A stretch of 64,000 bases of DNA from CAZSLC01 sp964607675. Its GTDB lineage: Bacteria; Bacteroidota; Bacteroidia; Bacteroidales; UBA932. The position numbers were made by a program, and so were the translations under genes. Location of the stretch: contig CAZSLC010000005.1 in NCBI GenBank assembly GCA_964607675.1, positions 36,623 to 100,622 on the forward strand, given 5' to 3'. Below, piece after piece: positions 1 to 9,813 of the stretch. The stretch's first letter is position 1, and the number at the start of each line of letters is the position of its first letter. The notes beneath the pieces were generated by a model. The model worked only from the letters and a program-made list of their open reading frames with translations. It was not told the origin of the DNA and did not search any database.

Positions 1-365
1 ATCTTATATTTTAAATTTATTTATGTTATTTATTATAATACTGTCAATATGTTGAAAACTTATTATTTGTTAATATTATTTGATTAATTAACAATTTATT
101 TACATTACTTTTGTTGTAATTATTAAATAATAAGTTGATTACAAATTTCAGAGATAATTGTTAATATCTTATCAATACTTATTAACAAAAAAATCAATGT
201 TAAGAAGTTATAATAAAAAAAATTGAATTATTTAATAACTATTATTTGAATAGAACATTAATATTGTATATATAAATTTTATTTTTCTTTTATAAAAAAG
301 TTAGTATTATTTATTAACAAGTTTATTAATGTGTTATTAACTGAAAATAGTGCGTATTGTTAAAA
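1..365. other. AT-rich intergenic region upstream of mfd
   Basis: No supportable gene is present. The stretch is extremely AT-rich. It contains a TACTTTTG box at 106-113 that resembles the Bacteroidota -7 element, but no -33 TTTG at the usual 19-nt spacing. The octamer TATTAACA occurs four times (minus strand at 68-75 and 159-166, plus strand at 180-187 and 312-319), with a near copy at 335-342. The left edge of the window cuts off whatever lies further upstream. Confidence 0.6.
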
Positions 366-3300
366 ATGGATAAAAAAAATATACTAAAAAAAGAAAGCGT
401 AGAAACTGTTATCAATTCATTAAAAAACAGTGACATAAAAGAAATATTAGTAGAAGGATTATTTTCATCAGCAAAAGCTTTTCTATTGTCTTCAGTTATA
501 AAAAAAGGAGTTAACCTCATTATATTAAATAATAAAGAAGAGGCTTCATCTTGTGCAAATGATTTATATAACCTTGTGGATGAAAATAAAGTTTTTTTCT
601 TACCTACCTCAAAAGATGCATCCTCAAGAGTTCAAAGAACATCTACATTAGGAGCAGTGATTAATTATAAAAAAGAGATAGAAGAGGATGACTATATAAT
701 TATTGTTTCATATATTGATTCAATTGAAGAAGATGTAATTGAAAAGAGTTCACTTATAAATAGTATTATAAATATAAAAAAAGGAGATAATCTCCCTTTC
801 GAATTTTTAAAAGAAGTTTTGTATGAAAATTCCTTTATAAAAGAAGATTATGTTGCCCAACCTGGGGATTTTGCTGTACGGGGAGGGATTATAGATATTT
901 TCTCTTATTCTGAAGATAAACCTTATAGGATAGAGTTTTTTGGCAATGAAATAGAATCAATCAAGAAATTTGATATTAATACACAAAGATCTATTGAAAA
1001 TGTAAATACAATATCTATTTTCCCAAATATATCAGAAAAAAGAGAAAATATAAATTATATTAACTTTTTAGATTTTATACCATCAGATTCTTTTGTTTGG
1101 TTTTCTAATATAGATTTACCTTCTTTATTTTATAGAGAATCACATAAACATATCCATCTCTCACCACTAATTAAAAATTTTTCTCCTGATATTACAGTTG
1201 TTTTTAATACATCTCCTCAACCATCGTTTAATAAACAATTTGAATTACTTGCTGAAGATATAAAGAGTAAAAGAGATAGAGGATATGAGTGTTATATATT
1301 GAGTGAAAGTGAGAATCAAATAGAGAGATTAAAACAGATTTTTCATTCTTTTAATCTATGTTTGAAATTCGAAAACTACACAATTCAGGAAGGGTTTATA
1401 GATAATGATAACAAAATATGTATCTATACTGACCACCAGATATTTGATAGATTTAGAAGAGTGAGAATTAAAAGGAGTATTGATAAAAGTGAAAGGCTGA
1501 CAATCAACGAATTAAACTCATTCAATGAAGGTGATTACATTGTTCACATTGATCATGGAATAGGAAGATTTGGAGGTTTAGTTAAAAATAATATAAATGG
1601 TAAAATACAAGAAGCGATAAAACTTATATATAAAGACAATGATATACTTTTTGTTTCTATTCATGGTTTGCATAAAATATCAAAATATAAGTCGGGAGAT
1701 CTCTCTTCTCCCAAAATATATAAATTGGGAACCAGTAGTTGGGAAAAATTAAAAAACCAAACTAAATCTAAAGTAAAAGATATAGCCGAAGATTTAATAA
1801 AACTATATGCTGAAAGAAGGGTTACTGAAGGATTTGCATTTTCAAGAGACACATATTTGCAAGATGAGTTAGAATCTTCATTCATTTATGAAGAAACTCC
1901 TGATCAGCATAAGGCTATTGAAGCTGTAAAAGAAGATATGGAGAAAAATTATCCAATGGATAGATTAATATGCGGGGATGTTGGATTTGGAAAAACTGAA
2001 GTGGCTATCAGAGCTGCTTTTAAGGCAGTTGCTGATAATAAACAAGTTGCTGTATTAGTGCCAACTACTATCCTTTCACTTCAACATTACAATACTTTTA
2101 AAGATAGATTGAAAAATTTCCCATGCAATATAGACTTTATAAGTAGATTAAGGACTAATAAAGAACTATCTTCAATAATTAGTAAACTGAAGGAAGGCAC
2201 AATAGATATAATTATAGGAACCCATAGATTATTAAACAAAGAAATAAGTTTTAAAGATATCGGACTACTGATAATAGATGAAGAACAAAAATTTGGAGTA
2301 GCCGCAAAGGAGAGACTTAGACAATTAAAATTATCTGTTGATACACTTACATTATCTGCAACCCCTATCCCTAGGACATTACAATTTTCTCTATTAGGGG
2401 CAAGAGATCTTTCAATTATTACTACACCACCACCAAACAGATTACCTATTCAAACTGAAATAATTGATTTTAATGAGGAGAGGATGAAAGAGATAATTGA
2501 TTATGAACTTGAAAGGAATGGACAATTATTTTTTGTGCATAATAGGGTTGAGGACATTCTATCAATAGAGGCTATTATCAAAAAACTACGTCCTAACGCT
2601 AAAACCTGTGTTGCACATGGTCAAATGGACCCTAAAGTTCTTGAAAATAAGATATTAGATTATATGGCAGGTGATTACGATATATTAATAGCGACGACAA
2701 TAATTGAAAATGGTATAGATATTCCAAACACTAATACAATCATTATTAACCAAGCTCAAAACTTTGGATTAAGTGATCTTCATCAATTGCGTGGCAGAGT
2801 GGGGAGATCAAATAGAAAGGCGTTTTGTTATTTAATTGTACCATCTATGAAATCTATATCAGATGATGCCCGAAGAAGATTGAAGGCAATAGAGGCATTT
2901 TCCGACTTAGGAAGTGGATTTAATATTGCAATGCAAGATCTTGACATAAGGGGAATGGGCAATATGCTGGGAGCTCAACAAAGTGGTTATATTGCAGAAA
3001 TGGGTTTTGAAACATATCAAAGAATTTTAGAGGAAGCCTTTGAAGAAATTAAAATATCTCACACCTCTATTTCAAAAGATAATATAGAAGAAAACAATGT
3101 ATATGTATCAGATTGCTCTATTGATACAGATATGCAATTATTGATTCCAGACGAATATATAAACATTACTGCAGAGAAAATAAGAATTTATAAGGAACTT
3201 GATAATATATCTGACGAGGAACAACTCAATAAATTTATTACTGGAATAGAAGATAGATTTGGACCAATCCCAGAAGAAGTAAGGCAACTATGCTTTGTTG

Positions 3301-3551
3301 TAAGATTGAGAAAAGCTGCCCAAGAAAGAGGTTTTGAAAAAATTGTTATGAAAAATGAAAAATTAGTATTGTACTTTATCAATAATCAAATGTCACCTTA
3401 CTATAAAACCAAACGGTTTGCAGAAATTATAAAATATATTCAATCTAAGGGTAATAGATATCAAATTAAAGAAACTAATAACAAGTTATATATCACAATA
3501 CAAGATGTAAGAACAATGGAAGGAGCTTATACAGTTATTCAAAAAATGTAA
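366..3551 (+). CDS. mfd: Transcription-repair coupling factor Mfd
   Basis: A superfamily 2 ATP-dependent translocase that removes stalled RNA polymerase and recruits UvrA to lesions. The order is an N-terminal UvrB-like region, a CarD-type RNA-polymerase-interaction domain starting around residue 385 (GDYIVHIDHGIGRF), helicase domain 1 with Walker A GDVGFGKTE near residue 540 and DEEQ near 640, then helicase domain 2 and the C-terminal TRCF domain. From the ATG at 366 it has about 1061 aa, slightly shorter than E. coli Mfd (1148). A TTG nine bases upstream is also in frame, but the ATG followed by a Lys-rich start is the better choice. coaX follows closely. Confidence 0.97.
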   Translation: MDKKNILKKESVETVINSLKNSDIKEILVEGLFSSAKAFLLSSVIKKGVNLIILNNKEEASSCANDLYNLVDENKVFFLPTSKDASSRVQRTSTLGAVINYKKEIEEDDYIIIVSYIDSIEEDVIEKSSLINSIINIKKGDNLPFEFLKEVLYENSFIKEDYVAQPGDFAVRGGIIDIFSYSEDKPYRIEFFGNEIESIKKFDINTQRSIENVNTISIFPNISEKRENINYINFLDFIPSDSFVWFSNIDLPSLFYRESHKHIHLSPLIKNFSPDITVVFNTSPQPSFNKQFELLAEDIKSKRDRGYECYILSESENQIERLKQIFHSFNLCLKFENYTIQEGFIDNDNKICIYTDHQIFDRFRRVRIKRSIDKSERLTINELNSFNEGDYIVHIDHGIGRFGGLVKNNINGKIQEAIKLIYKDNDILFVSIHGLHKISKYKSGDLSSPKIYKLGTSSWEKLKNQTKSKVKDIAEDLIKLYAERRVTEGFAFSRDTYLQDELESSFIYEETPDQHKAIEAVKEDMEKNYPMDRLICGDVGFGKTEVAIRAAFKAVADNKQVAVLVPTTILSLQHYNTFKDRLKNFPCNIDFISRLRTNKELSSIISKLKEGTIDIIIGTHRLLNKEISFKDIGLLIIDEEQKFGVAAKERLRQLKLSVDTLTLSATPIPRTLQFSLLGARDLSIITTPPPNRLPIQTEIIDFNEERMKEIIDYELERNGQLFFVHNRVEDILSIEAIIKKLRPNAKTCVAHGQMDPKVLENKILDYMAGDYDILIATTIIENGIDIPNTNTIIINQAQNFGLSDLHQLRGRVGRSNRKAFCYLIVPSMKSISDDARRRLKAIEAFSDLGSGFNIAMQDLDIRGMGNMLGAQQSGYIAEMGFETYQRILEEAFEEIKISHTSISKDNIEENNVYVSDCSIDTDMQLLIPDEYINITAEKIRIYKELDNISDEEQLNKFITGIEDRFGPIPEEVRQLCFVVRLRKAAQERGFEKIVMKNEKLVLYFINNQMSPYYKTKRFAEIIKYIQSKGNRYQIKETNNKLYITIQDVRTMEGAYTVIQKM

Positions 3552-3552
3552 T

Positions 3553-3560
3553 TATATTTG
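3553..3560 (+). promoter_or_regulatory. Putative -7 box (TATATTTG) for coaX
   Basis: TATATTTG followed by CACCC is a typical Bacteroidota -7 element and initiation region. It begins right after the mfd stop codon. No TTTG lies 19 nt upstream, so the -33 part is weak. It argues that translation of coaX starts downstream of it, not at the overlapping TTG at 3558. Confidence 0.5.
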
Positions 3561-3578
3561 CACCCTTATATTTTTGAT

Positions 3579-4298
3579 GTGGCTGATTTAATTGTCGATA
3601 TAGGTAATAGTGCTTGCAAAGTGGCATTGTCTAATGGTACAACATTAGGTAGAATTTATAAGTTTTATGGAGAAGATATTAACTCCTTTATTCTTTCTAT
3701 GGTTAGTAAATTAAAACCAGAAAGGATGTTTATATCTAATGTAAGATGTCGTTACACTCTCGATGAGGAAAAATTTATGTCTGTATGTCAAAAGGTAGTA
3801 CTCCTTAATGGAACTGCGAATATCAAATATGAAAGGTTATCAAATATTCCATATACTCTTGGAGCAGACAGATTTGTTTCATTAGTCGCTGTTAATTATC
3901 TTTTCCCGAATAAAAAATGTTTAATAATTGATTTTGGAACAGCCATAACAGTTGATTATTTAGATGAAAACGGCAAATTGCTTGGAGGTACAATTTCAAT
4001 AGGACTCCGTACGAGATTAAATGCTATTAATCACTATATTCCTCACCTTCCCTTAGTGGAAGATCCTTTTGAAAATTGCGAATCAGGAGTGAGTACCGAG
4101 CAGGCTTTACGTGATGGAATGATTTTAGGCATAATGTTTGAGGTTGAAGGATATATAAGAAATAATCCCGATTATACAGTTGTATTTACGGGGGGGGATG
4201 CAAATTATTTTGCAAAAAAAGTGAAAAGCCCCATATTTGTAATTAATAATTTAGTATTGTTGGGTTTAGCCCATCTGTCTCATTTTTATGGAGAGTAA
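3579..4298 (+). CDS. coaX: Type III pantothenate kinase
   Basis: Phosphorylates pantothenate in the first step of coenzyme A synthesis. It shows the ASKHA-fold nucleotide-binding motifs of the CoaX family: DIGNSACKVAL at the N-terminus and DFGTAITVDYL in the middle, with a later GGT element. An in-frame TTG at 3558 lies inside the probable promoter box, so I place the start at GTG 3579 (MADLIVDIGNS), giving about 239 aa, normal for the family. The 3' end overlaps the next gene by 11 nt, so the two are probably co-transcribed. Confidence 0.92.
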   Translation: MADLIVDIGNSACKVALSNGTTLGRIYKFYGEDINSFILSMVSKLKPERMFISNVRCRYTLDEEKFMSVCQKVVLLNGTANIKYERLSNIPYTLGADRFVSLVAVNYLFPNKKCLIIDFGTAITVDYLDENGKLLGGTISIGLRTRLNAINHYIPHLPLVEDPFENCESGVSTEQALRDGMILGIMFEVEGYIRNNPDYTVVFTGGDANYFAKKVKSPIFVINNLVLLGLAHLSHFYGE

Positions 4299-5601
4299 TT
4301 GTAAGTGTCACATTTTTATATTAGCGGTGTTCCTTCTCTTTTTGGGAACATTTAAGCTATCTGCCCAAGTTACAGATGCACTTGGAACTTATTCACCTTA
4401 TTCACTTTTTGGAATTGGAGAATTAGAAAAACAAGGTAGTGCATATAACTATTCAATGGGGGGTATTGGTGTTGGTATTAGAGATAAAAGATTTATCAAT
4501 GTTGCAAATCCTGCTGCAGTTACAGAGAGGGATAGTTTATCATTTATGCTTGATTTCGGAGTTATACAAAAAAATAACTACAATTCTGATTACAAGACTA
4601 AATCAGCCTACAATGTGTTTAATATGCAAAACATTGTACTTTCATTTCCAATATACAAAAAATCGGCTGTTTTTGTTGGAGTTATGCCTTTTAGCAATAC
4701 TGGTTATAAATTTGAGTCAACAGAAACTGACCCAAATATAGTTTCACAACTTGGCGATGTAAAATATCAAAAATATGGAACAGGTAGCATCAATCAATTA
4801 TTCGTTGGAGCTGCTTTCCAATTTGCTAAGTATTTTTCATTTGGTGCTGAAGCTATATACTATTTTGGTTCATTGAATAGGCATAGTAATGTTATTTTTA
4901 ACACGTCTTCACAATACAATAAAATATTAACTGGATGGGAATATAAATTGGATTGTTTCTCTGGTAAAGTGGGACTTCAGTATTATCAGCCTATTAAAAA
5001 AAATAACTCTGTTCTTACAATAGGGGCTACCTATAGACTTGGTAACAATTTGGATGGGCCTATAACGAGGTATATCTTTTCTGAATCACCAAATACTGCA
5101 GTGAGTGATACAGTTTTATTTGATCAGAAGAAAGATTTAAAAATCAAAATAGCGTCTGAAATGGCAACTGGAGTATCTTATAGGGTAAAAGATAAATGGA
5201 TGATAGGATTTGACTATTTACGACAGAATTGGAAAAATAGTTCATTTGCTGAGTCCACAACAGTGGATTTCGAACCAGCGATAGATCAATCTTTCAGATT
5301 AGGATTTGAGTATATACCTAACAGATACGATATAAGGTATTATATGAAACGTGTATCATACAGATGTGGCGCATATTACGATCAATCATATATAAGTTTC
5401 AATGGTAATCAAGTGACATCATTTGGTATCACACTTGGTGCGTCTTTTCCTATATACAAATGGTACAACGCCGTAAGTGTTGCTGTAGAACTGGGGCAAA
5501 GAGGGATGAGAAAAGAGCAATTAGTTAGAGAAAGATATGTAAATTTCTTGATAAATATTAACTTGCACGACATTTGGTTTATTAAATTTAGATACGAATA
5601 A
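4288..5601 (+). CDS. Outer-membrane beta-barrel protein (OMPP1/FadL-like)
   Basis: A 437-aa exported protein with an N-terminal signal peptide ending near SAQ. The body alternates aromatic and polar residues, as expected for transmembrane beta strands, and the last strand ends in an aromatic-rich segment (FIKFRYE). The N-terminal mature part (YSPYSLFGIGE, then GGIGVGIRD and NPA) resembles OMPP1/FadL-like transport proteins of Bacteroidales. It sits between coaX and a secreted TPR protein in an envelope-biogenesis run that leads to lptC. The substrate is unknown; the barrel assignment is by pattern, not by an alignment. Confidence 0.75.
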   Translation: MESNCKCHIFILAVFLLFLGTFKLSAQVTDALGTYSPYSLFGIGELEKQGSAYNYSMGGIGVGIRDKRFINVANPAAVTERDSLSFMLDFGVIQKNNYNSDYKTKSAYNVFNMQNIVLSFPIYKKSAVFVGVMPFSNTGYKFESTETDPNIVSQLGDVKYQKYGTGSINQLFVGAAFQFAKYFSFGAEAIYYFGSLNRHSNVIFNTSSQYNKILTGWEYKLDCFSGKVGLQYYQPIKKNNSVLTIGATYRLGNNLDGPITRYIFSESPNTAVSDTVLFDQKKDLKIKIASEMATGVSYRVKDKWMIGFDYLRQNWKNSSFAESTTVDFEPAIDQSFRLGFEYIPNRYDIRYYMKRVSYRCGAYYDQSYISFNGNQVTSFGITLGASFPIYKWYNAVSVAVELGQRGMRKEQLVRERYVNFLININLHDIWFIKFRYE

Positions 5602-5627
5602 TAATTAAACATATATAACTATCACTT

Positions 5628-6950
5628 ATGAAAAAAATTACCTTACTATTGTTTGTTGCCGTCTCATTCGTGGCTTCATCATCACTATTTGCTCAAGGAA
5701 GATATGGTGCAGATAGTGCAGAATGCATAAAGTACCTCTCTTTTTACCAAGAGTATGTTAAACAAGGAAATCTAAAAGATGCTGCTCCTTTATGGCGCAA
5801 AGCAATTAAATATTGCCCACCGCAAGCTAGTCAGAATATGTTGTTAGATGGTATGAAGATATTAAGAAAAGATATAGAGGTGAATGCTAATAACCCAAGT
5901 AGAAAGAAAGAATTAATTGACTCTTTGATGATGTTGCATGACATGAGAGTTGCTTCATATCCTAGGTATGCACCACAAGCTACTAATAACAAAGCTCTCG
6001 ATATGATTAATTATATGTCACCTAACGATAAAGAGGATGTTTTTAAAATGATAGGAGAGGCAATGGATATTGCAAAGCAAAAAACCTCTATTGTTGTTAC
6101 AGTTATGTATATGAATTATGCATGTGATCTGTATAAAGAGAATAAATTAAATGCTGAACAAGTGATGAATGCTTTCACTAAATCATCTTCTACTCTTGAT
6201 TGCATATGTGAAGCTAAACCTAATTCACAAGCAGATCAAGCGAAGAAGGATATTGAGAATATATTTATTCAAAGTGGAGTTGCAAGCTGTGAAAATTTGA
6301 TTTCACTTTTCACTCCCCGTTATGAGAGCAATAAAGAGAATAAAGATGTACTCTCAAACATGGTTGCAATGTTATCAGCGTCTCAATGTTTTGATGCAGA
6401 TATATTCGTTAAATCAGTAGAGTCTCTTCACAAGTTGGATCCAAGCCACGGCTCTTCATATATTCTATATAAATTATACTCTTCTAGGGAAGAAAATGAT
6501 AAAGCATCTCAATATTTAATAGATGCGATTGAAAATGAACAATCTAATATGCAGCAAGATGCGGATTATGCATTTGAGTTGGCTACTTTCCTTTTCAAAA
6601 AAACAGAGAAGAAAGCTGATGCAGTAAATTATGCGAAGAAAGCCGCTGAGCTTTCAGAGGCGTATAAAGGAAAAGCATATTTCTTAATAGGTTCAATTTG
6701 GGGATCACTCAAATGTGGTGGCAATGAAATTGATGTAAGAGCACCCTATTGGATTGCGGTAGATTATTTAGTAAAAGCTAAAAATACTGACCCCTCTTTG
6801 GCAGAAGACGCAAATAAACTGATAAATAGTTATCGTTCTTATTTCCCACTTCAAGCTGATGCATTCATGTATGATGTTTTAGATGGTGCTACCTTCACTG
6901 TTTCATGTGCTGGGATGAGGGAATCAACAATTGTTAGAACTCAGAAATAA
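5628..6950 (+). CDS. Secreted TPR-like protein
   Basis: A 440-aa protein with a clear signal peptide (Lys-rich start, hydrophobic core, cleavage after FAQG). The rest is alpha-helical with TPR-like pairs, for example YLSFYQEYVKQGNLKDAAPLWRKAI near the N-terminus and a second set near residues 300-350. No catalytic motif is visible. Its place between a barrel protein and LptC suggests an envelope role, probably as a periplasmic scaffold; that is inference. lptC follows one base after its stop codon. Confidence 0.7.
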   Translation: MKKITLLLFVAVSFVASSSLFAQGRYGADSAECIKYLSFYQEYVKQGNLKDAAPLWRKAIKYCPPQASQNMLLDGMKILRKDIEVNANNPSRKKELIDSLMMLHDMRVASYPRYAPQATNNKALDMINYMSPNDKEDVFKMIGEAMDIAKQKTSIVVTVMYMNYACDLYKENKLNAEQVMNAFTKSSSTLDCICEAKPNSQADQAKKDIENIFIQSGVASCENLISLFTPRYESNKENKDVLSNMVAMLSASQCFDADIFVKSVESLHKLDPSHGSSYILYKLYSSREENDKASQYLIDAIENEQSNMQQDADYAFELATFLFKKTEKKADAVNYAKKAAELSEAYKGKAYFLIGSIWGSLKCGGNEIDVRAPYWIAVDYLVKAKNTDPSLAEDANKLINSYRSYFPLQADAFMYDVLDGATFTVSCAGMRESTIVRTQK

Positions 6951-6951
6951 A

Positions 6952-7584
6952 ATGTGCGGTATTGACCGTAATACATCCTTAAGAATGGTAGCAATTATTG
7001 CAATATTTGCTACCATTGCTGTTTCTTGTAAAAATAAAATCCAGGAGATAGCAGTGGATAACATTAAAAATTCTCCAACGCAGCAGGTTGACAGCATGCT
7101 TGCCGTTCAAACAAAAAACGGGAGGATGGAGATGAGAATGTTTGCACCTACCATGCAAAGATATACTGTATCAAAAGATTCTTCGTACGAATATTTCCCG
7201 ACAGGTTTATATGTGTATGGATATAACTCTGATGGCTTACTTGAAACAGAAATTACTTCAAAAGAGGCAAAGCACACATTATATAGTAAAAATGAAGAGT
7301 GGTCTGCTTTCGGAGAAGTAGTAATTAAGAATTATATCAAAGGGGAGAAGGTTGAGACTGACACGCTATATTGGGATAGAGAGAATAAAAGAATATTTAC
7401 AGATTGTTATGTAAAACTTAGTTCTCCTCAAGGGATGTTACAAGGATATGGTCTTGAGTCTGATGAAATGGCTAGAAATGCAGTATTATTGAGACCTTTT
7501 GATAGTTATGTAGTAAATAAGGACACTACTAATGTTAATTATGTTGATTCGGCTAATTTTATTGGTCCTTTTTATAAGAGATAA
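6952..7584 (+). CDS. lptC: LPS export protein LptC
   Basis: About 210 aa with a lipoprotein-type N-terminus (hydrophobic stretch then AVSC), followed by an LptC/OstA-type beta-jellyroll sequence: GLYVYGYNSDGLLETEITSKEAKH, WSAFGEV and DTLYWDRENKRIFTD. LptC is the periplasmic bridge component that takes lipopolysaccharide from LptBFG to LptA. The ATG at 6952 starts one base after the preceding stop codon; an in-frame start at 6931 would extend into the TPR gene and is less likely. lptE is also in this window (52854) in a separate run. Confidence 0.85.
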   Translation: MCGIDRNTSLRMVAIIAIFATIAVSCKNKIQEIAVDNIKNSPTQQVDSMLAVQTKNGRMEMRMFAPTMQRYTVSKDSSYEYFPTGLYVYGYNSDGLLETEITSKEAKHTLYSKNEEWSAFGEVVIKNYIKGEKVETDTLYWDRENKRIFTDCYVKLSSPQGMLQGYGLESDEMARNAVLLRPFDSYVVNKDTTNVNYVDSANFIGPFYKR

Positions 7585-7596
7585 AAATAAAATTAC

Positions 7597-7604
7597 TATC
7601 TTCG
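7597..7604 (+). promoter_or_regulatory. Putative -7 box (TATCTTCG) for the PPIase gene
   Basis: TATCTTCG followed by CACCC is a one-base variant of TAnnTTTG, located 43 nt before the start codon of the PPIase gene and after the lptC stop. No clear -33 element was found. Confidence 0.4.
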
Positions 7605-7647
7605 CACCCTATTTGGAAAATGAAAAATAACCTATAATTAATTCAAA

Positions 7648-9738
7648 ATGGCAGTTTTAGAGAAAATACGTGTAAAGCTTGGTATTTTTATTACCGTGAT
7701 TATTGCAGTTGCACTATTATCGTTTATAATTGATCCAAGCACATTGGAGATGACTTGGAGAAATTTATCATCAAAATATGATGTTGGCGAAATAAATGGT
7801 AATTCAATTAGATATGAAGAATATCAACAAAAAGTTGATTATTACACCAACATTTATACACTTACAAGTGGAAATCAATCTGTATCAGAGGAGGCTTTAG
7901 AGACAATTTATGCTTCAGCTTGGCAAGATCTTGAGAGTGAATTCTTAATGATCCCAACCATAAAAAAGGGAGGAATTAATGTAGGAACTGAGGAACTTCT
8001 CGACCTTAGCCAAGGAAAAGAGTTATCTCCTATCATTGCGCAAGAGCCTTCATTTAGAGATGAGACTGGGAAATTTAGCAGAAATATGCTTCTACAGTTT
8101 ATTAAAGCTATCCCTCAAGATCAAACAGGCAGACTAGAAACATACTGGAATTTCCTTGAACAAAATATGGAAAGACAACAATATTTCACAAAATATGCTT
8201 CATTGTTGACACGTAGTAACATTGCTACCCCTGTAGAGATCAGAAGGAACGTTCAAGAGAATAATGAAGTTAGTGATGTTGACTTTCTTATGGTACCATT
8301 TGGTTTTTCACAAGACACAACAATTAAAATTTCAAACAAAGAAATTGAAACATACTACAATGAACATAAGGATATGTTTAAACAAAATGCCTCAAGGGAT
8401 GTTGAGTTTGTAGTATATGAAGTAGTCCCATCTGAAAAAGATTTTGAACTTGTTGAAAATGCGATCAATAAAGTATATAACGATTTTATTACTACAGAGA
8501 ACCTAAAAAATTTCCTTGCTCACAACTCGGATAAGCAATTTTCTAACTATTATTACAAACAAGGTGAGCTTTCAAATGAATACCCAGAATTGGATGAGTT
8601 TGCTTTTGCAAATAAGGTAAATGATGTATTACCGATTTTTAAAAAAGATAATTCATTTGTTGCCGCGAAAATTGTAGATATTAAGATGTTACCAGATTCA
8701 ATATTTGTTCAACACATTCTTCTTCCTGTAGATCAAGATAAAAAAGCTGATAGTTTATTAGCAGTGTTGAAAAATGGAGCTGATTTCTCTTCAATTGCCA
8801 GAGAATACTCTCTTGACAAAAATCCAAATGTTCAAAACGTTGGTGATTTAGGTTGGTTGACACAATCAGTTATGTTGCCAGGTATGGAAAGTTTAGTAGA
8901 TGCACAAATCAACAAATACCAAAAATTATCAACACAATTCGGTCTTCATATCGTTAAAGTAACGCAAAAGACTAAACCTAATAAAAAAGTTCAACTTGCT
9001 GTCTTAAGTAAAGAAGTAGTTTCTGGAAAAGAGGCATTCCAAAGTTTCTATTCAAAAGCTAATGAATTGGCATCGAAGAGTGAGGGGAAAATTGAAAATT
9101 TCAATAAAATAGTAGAAGAGGAGAAGTTGCCTGTAGTTCCTGCATTCAATGTTATACAAGGTGCTAAAAAACTTTCAAAATATGAGCACACTAAAGAAAT
9201 ATCTCGTTGGATTTATGAATCAAAAGAGGGTGATGTTTCACCTATCATAACAGTTGACAACAAGTATTTCTTTGTAGTTGCCTTGAAAAAGGTAAGAGAA
9301 GAAGGTTACGCAACTGTAAATGAGTCGTATGATATTATTAAAAATGCTGTTATGTTTGAAAAGAAGGGAGAGAAAATACTGAAAGAAGTTACAGAGAAAG
9401 TAGCTAATTTGTCAACTTTGGAACAAATGGCAGAGGCCTTAAATACAACAGTAACATCCAAAAATGACATCTCTTTCGGTTCAGTTTCTTCAAGATCTTT
9501 TGATCCAATACTTGTTGGAGCGGTATCTTCAGCAGAAATTGGAAAAGTCTCTAAACCGATCTTAGGTAATGTAGGTATTTATATTTATAGAGTTAATAAC
9601 AGAGAAGTTGGATCTTTCTATACAGAAGATGATGCAAAATTGAGGGGACAACAAATATCCAACTATCAAATTAATATGATCCCTACTGTTCTCAATGAAA
9701 TAGGTAAAGTTAAAGACAATAGAGCTAAATTCTTCTAA
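7648..9738 (+). CDS. Membrane-anchored peptidyl-prolyl isomerase (PpiD/SurA-like)
   Basis: A 696-aa periplasmic folding factor. Residues about 12-28 form one transmembrane segment (GIFITVIIAVALLSFII), followed by a SurA_N_3-type chaperone region. A parvulin rotamase domain lies at about residues 350-438 (VQHILLP, ADFSSIAREYS, GDLGWL). A second, more degenerate parvulin-like part may follow. This PpiD-like architecture is common in Bacteroidota next to lptC. It probably helps fold outer-membrane and secreted proteins. A bidirectional hairpin terminator follows. Confidence 0.88.
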   Translation: MAVLEKIRVKLGIFITVIIAVALLSFIIDPSTLEMTWRNLSSKYDVGEINGNSIRYEEYQQKVDYYTNIYTLTSGNQSVSEEALETIYASAWQDLESEFLMIPTIKKGGINVGTEELLDLSQGKELSPIIAQEPSFRDETGKFSRNMLLQFIKAIPQDQTGRLETYWNFLEQNMERQQYFTKYASLLTRSNIATPVEIRRNVQENNEVSDVDFLMVPFGFSQDTTIKISNKEIETYYNEHKDMFKQNASRDVEFVVYEVVPSEKDFELVENAINKVYNDFITTENLKNFLAHNSDKQFSNYYYKQGELSNEYPELDEFAFANKVNDVLPIFKKDNSFVAAKIVDIKMLPDSIFVQHILLPVDQDKKADSLLAVLKNGADFSSIAREYSLDKNPNVQNVGDLGWLTQSVMLPGMESLVDAQINKYQKLSTQFGLHIVKVTQKTKPNKKVQLAVLSKEVVSGKEAFQSFYSKANELASKSEGKIENFNKIVEEEKLPVVPAFNVIQGAKKLSKYEHTKEISRWIYESKEGDVSPIITVDNKYFFVVALKKVREEGYATVNESYDIIKNAVMFEKKGEKILKEVTEKVANLSTLEQMAEALNTTVTSKNDISFGSVSSRSFDPILVGAVSSAEIGKVSKPILGNVGIYIYRVNNREVGSFYTEDDAKLRGQQISNYQINMIPTVLNEIGKVKDNRAKFF

Positions 9739-9763
9739 ATGAAGAACTCATAATGATACTAAT

Positions 9764-9795
9764 AAAAATGGTGGCTTATTTAAGTCACCATTTTT
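9764..9795. terminator. Bidirectional hairpin terminator
   Basis: Arms AAAAATGGTGGCTTA and TAAGTCACCATTTTT pair with one G-U wobble and are flanked by A and T runs, so it can act for both the PPIase gene (plus) and the SGNH gene (minus). Confidence 0.85.
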
Positions 9796-9813
9796 ATTAT
9801 ATAAATTTCATAA

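Noticed and set aside
1..365. Replication origin
   Set aside because: The repeats differ from the DnaA box consensus, and no dnaA, dnaN or other origin gene is near; too little evidence to call it.
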